Shown: positions 5,863 to 9,020 of the stretch, in pieces | How the letters are laid out: every line of letters starts with the position of its first letter | Position numbering within the stretch: the stretch's first letter is position 1 | Assembly (NCBI GenBank): GCA_019114115.1 | Contig: DXGD01000453.1 | Location: forward strand, 1 to 9,020 | Direction of reading: 5' to 3' | Length of the DNA: 9,020 bases | Origin: Candidatus Nesterenkonia stercoripullorum | GTDB lineage: Bacteria; Actinomycetota; Actinomycetes; Actinomycetales; Micrococcaceae | The notes under the pieces: generated by a model | Told to the model about the DNA's origin: nothing | What the model saw: the letters and a program-made list of their open reading frames with translations, nothing else | The model's database searches: none | Translations under genes and position numbers: made by a program

Positions 5863-7032
5863 GTGACCGCCATAAACCTCGGTATGCCGTCCGCGCCGCC
5901 GCCAGTGCTGGCTCCGCGCCGTAAGACGCGGCAGATCCAGGTCGGTGCCGTCGGCGTCGGAAGTGACCATCAGATCTCCGTGCAGTCGATGACGACGTCG
6001 AAGACGCATGACATCAACGGCACGCTGCAGCAGATCGCCGAACTCACCGCCTCCGGCTGCGATATCGTCCGGGTGGCATGCCCTACGGACAAGGACGCCG
6101 AGGCGCTGCCGATCATCGCGATGAAATCGCAGATTCCGGTCATCGCCGATATCCACTTCCAGCCGAAGTACGTCTACGCCGCCATCGAGGCCGGCTGCGG
6201 AGCCGTCCGGGTGAACCCGGGCAATATCCGCAAATTCGACGACCAGGTCGCCGAGATCTCCAAAGCGGCCAAGGATGCCGGCGTCTCGATCCGGATCGGC
6301 GTGAACGCCGGCTCGCTCGATAAGCGCATCATGGACAAATACGGCAAGGCGACGCCAGAGGCGCTGGTCGAATCGGCCGTGTGGGAGGCCTCCCTCTTCG
6401 AGGAGCATGACTTCCACGATTTCAAGATCTCCGTCAAGCACCACGATCCTGTGATCATGGTGCAGGCCTACGAGATGCTCGCCGAACGCGGCGACTGGCC
6501 CCTCCACCTGGGCGTGACCGAAGCGGGCCCCGGTTTCCAAGGGACGATCAAATCCTCCACGGCCTTCGGCGCACTGCTGGCCAAGGGAATCGGCGACACC
6601 ATCCGCGTCTCACTTTCCGCTCCGCCGGCTGAAGAGGTCAAAGTAGGTTCTCAGATCCTCGAATCGCTGAATCTGCTTCCGCGCAAGCTGGAGATCGTCT
6701 CCTGCCCATCCTGTGGTCGGGCGCAGGTGGACGTCTACACGCTGGCTGAGGAAGTGACCTCCGGGCTGGAGGGCATGGAGGTGCCGCTGCGCGTGGCCGT
6801 CATGGGCTGCGTCGTCAACGGCCCGGGTGAGGCCCGGGACGCCGATCTGGGGGTCGCCTCCGGCAACGGGAAGGGGCAGATCTTCGTCAAGGGCGAGGTC
6901 ATCAAGACTGTCCCGGAGGACCAGATCGTGGAGACACTGATCGAAGAGGCGAACAGAATTGCCGCCGACATGGAAGCCGATTCCGATGGCGATGCTCAAG
7001 CAGCGGGCGCCCCTGTGGTCTCCGTCAGCTGA
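5863..7032 (+). CDS. ispG: 4-hydroxy-3-methylbut-2-enyl diphosphate synthase (flavodoxin), GcpE/IspG
   Basis: The product is 389 aa from the GTG at 5863. IspG converts 2-C-methyl-D-erythritol 2,4-cyclodiphosphate to 4-hydroxy-3-methylbut-2-enyl diphosphate in the MEP pathway, using a [4Fe-4S] cluster and reduced flavodoxin or ferredoxin. The N-terminal TIM barrel is plain from [29 protein letters not shown] and RVNPGNI. The C-terminal cluster domain has Cys281 and Cys284 (SCPSCGRAQ), Cys316 ([10 protein letters not shown]) and the fourth ligand Glu323. Their spacing equals that of E. coli Cys270, Cys273, Cys305 and Glu312. The length is that of the short two-domain bacterial form, and no key residue is missing. 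The GNAT gene begins inside its last codons. Dxr and the site-2 protease gene, the usual upstream neighbours in related genomes, are not here; a two-component system precedes it instead. Confidence 0.98.
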   Translation: MTAINLGMPSAPPPVLAPRRKTRQIQVGAVGVGSDHQISVQSMTTSKTHDINGTLQQIAELTASGCDIVRVACPTDKDAEALPIIAMKSQIPVIADIHFQPKYVYAAIEAGCGAVRVNPGNIRKFDDQVAEISKAAKDAGVSIRIGVNAGSLDKRIMDKYGKATPEALVESAVWEASLFEEHDFHDFKISVKHHDPVIMVQAYEMLAERGDWPLHLGVTEAGPGFQGTIKSSTAFGALLAKGIGDTIRVSLSAPPAEEVKVGSQILESLNLLPRKLEIVSCPSCGRAQVDVYTLAEEVTSGLEGMEVPLRVAVMGCVVNGPGEARDADLGVASGNGKGQIFVKGEVIKTVPEDQIVETLIEEANRIAADMEADSDGDAQAAGAPVVSVS

Positions 7033-7927
7033 GACCCTCGCGGCCCGAGTCCACCGAGCCACGGCCGGCGCAGCGCGCCTGCTGGGGCCGGGGGACACGC
7101 CCGCGCTGAAAGAGCTGCTCGCCCGGGATGCCATCGCCAACGTCTCGGTCTCAGCCTTGATGGATGTCCGCGGCAGTGCGGGGCCAGGCAAGGGCCGCAA
7201 CGCCGCCTTCTTCATCGGCATTGACGACCCAGCAGGCGGTTTGGAGTCTGCCTGCTGGGTCGGTTCCAACGCCATCCCGATCGGCGCCTCAGCGCAGGAT
7301 GCCGCACTCTTCGGCTACGTGGCCCGTGACCTGCGACGGCGTTTCTCCTCCATCTATGGTCCAGCCGAAGCCGTCTTAGCCCTGTACGAGGCCACCGGCT
7401 GGGAATCGGCGCGCGAGGTACGCGCGGATCAGCCGCTGATGGTCATGCGGGCGGCCTCTGAGATCGCCTCCGCACAGGGCTTGCGCGAATCCCAGCCGGA
7501 GGACTTCAAAGCGGTGGAGAAGGCTTGCGCGGCGATGTTCACCGAGGAGCTGGGCTTTTCGCCGTATACGCAGGGCAGCAGCGAATACCGGGCTCGCATC
7601 AAGGGCCTCATCGATACGGGCCATTCGCTCATCTGGCGCGAAGCCCCGACGGACCATGGCTGGCGGCACCGGGAAGGCAAGATCCTCTTCAAAGCTGAGT
7701 TCGGAGCAGTCACCTCTGCTGCGGTCCAGGTCCAGGGAGTCTGGGTAGATCCCGATCACCGCGGTGAAGGACTCTCCGTTGCAGGCATGGCGGCTGTCGT
7801 CGACTGGGGGCTCCGATTGGCACCGCGGGTGAGTCTCTACGTCAACGACTACAACACCGCGGCCTTGCGGACCTACCGGCGGGTCGGGTTCGAACAGGTC
7901 GGTTCTTTCGCCACCGTTCTGTTCTGA
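6986..7927 (+). CDS. GNAT family N-acetyltransferase with N-terminal DUF4081 domain
   Basis: The product is 313 aa from the ATG at 6986, overlapping ispG by 47 bases in another frame. Residues about 30-140 match the DUF4081 pattern that precedes the GNAT fold in actinobacterial proteins ([54 protein letters not shown]). The GNAT core follows (about 150-313), with the acetyl-CoA pyrophosphate-binding loop [13 protein letters not shown] (Asp255, Arg259, Gly260, Gly262) and the terminal [20 protein letters not shown] strand-helix. It should transfer an acetyl group from acetyl-CoA, but the substrate is unknown. Genes of this type follow ispG in many actinobacteria. The start is uncertain: ATG 6986 has GGAAG nine bases upstream, while ATG 6992 and TTG 6959 are alternatives. 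The overlap suggests translational coupling to ispG. Confidence 0.88.
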   Translation: MAMLKQRAPLWSPSAETLAARVHRATAGAARLLGPGDTPALKELLARDAIANVSVSALMDVRGSAGPGKGRNAAFFIGIDDPAGGLESACWVGSNAIPIGASAQDAALFGYVARDLRRRFSSIYGPAEAVLALYEATGWESAREVRADQPLMVMRAASEIASAQGLRESQPEDFKAVEKACAAMFTEELGFSPYTQGSSEYRARIKGLIDTGHSLIWREAPTDHGWRHREGKILFKAEFGAVTSAAVQVQGVWVDPDHRGEGLSVAGMAAVVDWGLRLAPRVSLYVNDYNTAALRTYRRVGFEQVGSFATVLF

Positions 7928-8126
7928 CGTGGACAGAGATAGTCTGGATTGTTCTGATCCGGCCTGAGACTGCATTCCTGCCCAGGGATGATGTTGTCCT
8001 GATCTCATGACCGGTGCCCTCTGCGCGTGGGAGCGCAAACCAGCGCGGCCTCGGCGGCATACTGGACTACGGCCCGGGGAGGATCCTCGGGTTCGACGAA
8101 TTGACCACACGTGGGAGGCAGCGTCC
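7928..8126. other. Intergenic region between the GNAT and lipoprotein genes
   Basis: These 199 bases hold no convincing gene. TGCGC-GTGGGA-GCGCA (8022-8037) is a 5-bp stem with a 6-base loop and no U-tract, a weak terminator candidate. The 10-bp palindrome GAGGATCCTC (8079-8088) lies about 40 bases before the lipoprotein ATG. TAGTCT right after the GNAT stop resembles a -10, but no -35 accompanies it. A promoter for the lipoprotein gene probably lies here but could not be placed. Confidence 0.4.
8113..8118 (+). promoter_or_regulatory. Ribosome binding site of the lipoprotein gene
   Basis: GGGAGG with an 8-base spacer precedes the ATG at 8127, fixing that start just ahead of the signal peptide. 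Confidence 0.75.
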
Positions 8127-9020
8127 ATGGCTACACGTCGTCCCTTGTCCAGCCTGCTGGGGATCTCTATGGCAGCGATCCTGCTGCTTACTTCCTGCTC
8201 GGATGACGCCTCTGAGGAGGAGGCGGGCCAGCCTACCCAGGAGGCGCCGAGCGATCCGGCAGACGAAGGGTCGAGCGCGCCAGAGCCAACTGGGGACCAG
8301 CTCTCCCACGACGATATGCGCTCCGCGGTGGAAGCCCGCCTCAGCGGTGCCACGGTGACTGACACCGATGATTACTGGGGTGATCTCCGGTCGATCGAGA
8401 CCGAGCTGAAGAAGCTCGATGTCGAACCGGTGGACTGCAAGCAGTACGTGGTCGAGTCGGCGACCCCGGTCCCGGACGGCGCGTTGCTGGTCCACGCCGA
8501 TACCAGCGGGGAAGATGACGTCGGTCAGAGCCCTGCTCCGGAGGAACCGGGAGCCGAAGGAAGCTCGGCTCCAGCAGAGCCGCAGTCGGGGGAGAGCCCC
8601 GCAGCGGCGGCGGAGACCGGGTCGGCTGCGGGTCACCGCGGTGACGCCGCCTCGTCAGCGGGCCAGGGTCCCACGGCGATCTGGGCGGCCAGTACCTCGG
8701 ATGAGAGCACCGCAGGCACGAGTGAGTCGAACGGGAGTGAGTCGGACTCGAGTGAGTCGGACGGGAGTGAGTCAGACGAGGAATCTGGCTCGTCTTCCGG
8801 CTCAGGCTCCGAGGAGTCAACCGAGCCCACCTCGCCCTCGCCCTCTGACGACGAGGCCCAGGTGGACGACGTCCCAGGGCTGACGACGGATCGCCAGGTC
8901 ACCGTGTACAGCTACGCAGACTGGCGTGCCGCCCAATCCCACTTCGCCGGCGAGGAAGACGGCGTGGACACCTGCGGGAGCTACACCGCAACGCGGGACA
9001 GTGCCGAAGAATCCGGCGAC
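8127..9020 (+). CDS. Putative extracellular lipoprotein with acidic low-complexity insertions (partial, 3' end beyond right edge)
   Basis: The frame opens at the ATG at 8127 and is uninterrupted for 298 codons to the window edge. The first 24 residues are a type II signal peptide: MATRRPL, a hydrophobic core, then the lipobox LTSC with Cys24 as lipid anchor. Export and attachment to the outer face of the membrane follow. After an acidic linker (25-62) comes a folded region: LSHDDMRSAVEARL, then DDYWGDLRSIETELKKLDVE, Cys104 and GALLVHAD (118-125). It resumes at QVTVYSYADWRAAQSHF (257-273) and Cys283 (DTCGSY). The arrangement loosely recalls PknH-like extracellular sensor domains, where conserved cysteines form disulfides; this is a tentative resemblance, not a family call. 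Between the halves lie about 125 residues of Ser/Glu/Asp/Pro/Ala-rich sequence with one short hydrophobic strand, TAIWAAS (183-189). The function is unknown. Confidence 0.82.
   Translation, partial: MATRRPLSSLLGISMAAILLLTSCSDDASEEEAGQPTQEAPSDPADEGSSAPEPTGDQLSHDDMRSAVEARLSGATVTDTDDYWGDLRSIETELKKLDVEPVDCKQYVVESATPVPDGALLVHADTSGEDDVGQSPAPEEPGAEGSSAPAEPQSGESPAAAAETGSAAGHRGDAASSAGQGPTAIWAASTSDESTAGTSESNGSESDSSESDGSESDEESGSSSGSGSEESTEPTSPSPSDDEAQVDDVPGLTTDRQVTVYSYADWRAAQSHFAGEEDGVDTCGSYTATRDSAEESGD
8718..8777 (+). repeat. Four tandem 15-bp repeats encoding x-S-E-S-(D/N)
   Basis: Four consecutive 15-bp units (8718-8732, 8733-8747, 8748-8762, 8763-8777) share the core agtgagtc and encode TSESN, GSESD, SSESD and GSESD (residues 198-217). 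The units are in frame and differ by a few bases. They lie in the second low-complexity insertion of the lipoprotein. Such a highly acidic, flexible segment outside the cell could be a spacer or bind cations; variable copy number between strains is likely. Confidence 0.85.

Noticed and set aside
8079..8088. GAGGATCCTC palindrome as an operator for the lipoprotein gene
   Set aside because: It is only 10 bp, with no promoter elements identified around it; short G+C-rich palindromes are common by chance here.
8014..8358. 114-codon plus-strand frame covering the region before and within the lipoprotein gene
   Set aside because: It is out of frame with the lipoprotein, which has a signal peptide, a lipobox and a good ribosome site. 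The frame is Arg/Pro-rich and lacks a Shine-Dalgarno.
7376..8365. 329-codon minus-strand frame spanning the GNAT end and the lipoprotein start
   Set aside because: It crosses two supported plus-strand genes and their intergenic region and has low-complexity Ser/Arg content without motifs or a ribosome site.

Overview
The window looks like a chromosomal segment of a high-G+C Gram-positive actinobacterium. The G+C content is high throughout, GTG and probably leaderless starts occur, a BTAD-type (AfsR/SARP-like) regulator is present, and ispG is followed by a DUF4081-type GNAT acetyltransferase, an arrangement common in Actinobacteria and especially Micrococcales. A relative of Micrococcaceae such as Nesterenkonia is a reasonable guess, but the sequence alone does not fix the genus. 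No tRNA, rRNA, CRISPR array, insertion sequence or transposase was seen.

Layout. (1) On the minus strand, positions 1-625 hold a nearly complete NADPH-dependent FMN reductase-like flavoprotein that runs off the left edge. It is preceded by a 17-bp inverted repeat that may be an operator. (2) Also on the minus strand, positions 725-3856 hold a giant regulator of 1043 aa: winged-helix DNA-binding domain, BTAD domain, NB-ARC-type ATPase and helical C-terminal region, with two low-complexity insertions. (3) Positions 3857-3939 are an 83-bp divergent intergenic region in which both flanking genes appear to have -10 elements just upstream of their ATG, suggesting leaderless transcripts. (4) On the plus strand, positions 3940-5765 hold a two-component system: a DesK/NarX-like membrane histidine kinase and a NarL/FixJ-type response regulator, overlapping by ATGA. 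(5) Positions 5764-5862 hold a G+C-rich hairpin and a probable ispG promoter. (6) Positions 5863-7927 hold ispG (4-hydroxy-3-methylbut-2-enyl diphosphate synthase, the penultimate step of the MEP isoprenoid pathway) and an overlapping GNAT acetyltransferase. (7) Positions 8127-9020 hold the first 298 codons of a lipoprotein, cut by the right edge, whose presumed extracellular domain is interrupted by acidic, Ser/Glu/Pro-rich segments that include a 15-bp tandem repeat.

How the parts may work together. The giant BTAD-NB-ARC regulator and the two-component system are transcribed back to back from one short region, so they may regulate each other or share targets. The FMN reductase lies 99 bp downstream of the regulator on the same strand and could be co-transcribed or separately controlled. 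ispG-GNAT-lipoprotein look like the conserved housekeeping side of the window. The regulatory block sits where dxr and the site-2 protease gene usually precede ispG in related genomes. The window contains no obvious new defence system, mobile element or biosynthetic gene cluster. Its most interesting signals are the divergent leaderless regulatory hub and the low-complexity insertions in the regulator and the lipoprotein.
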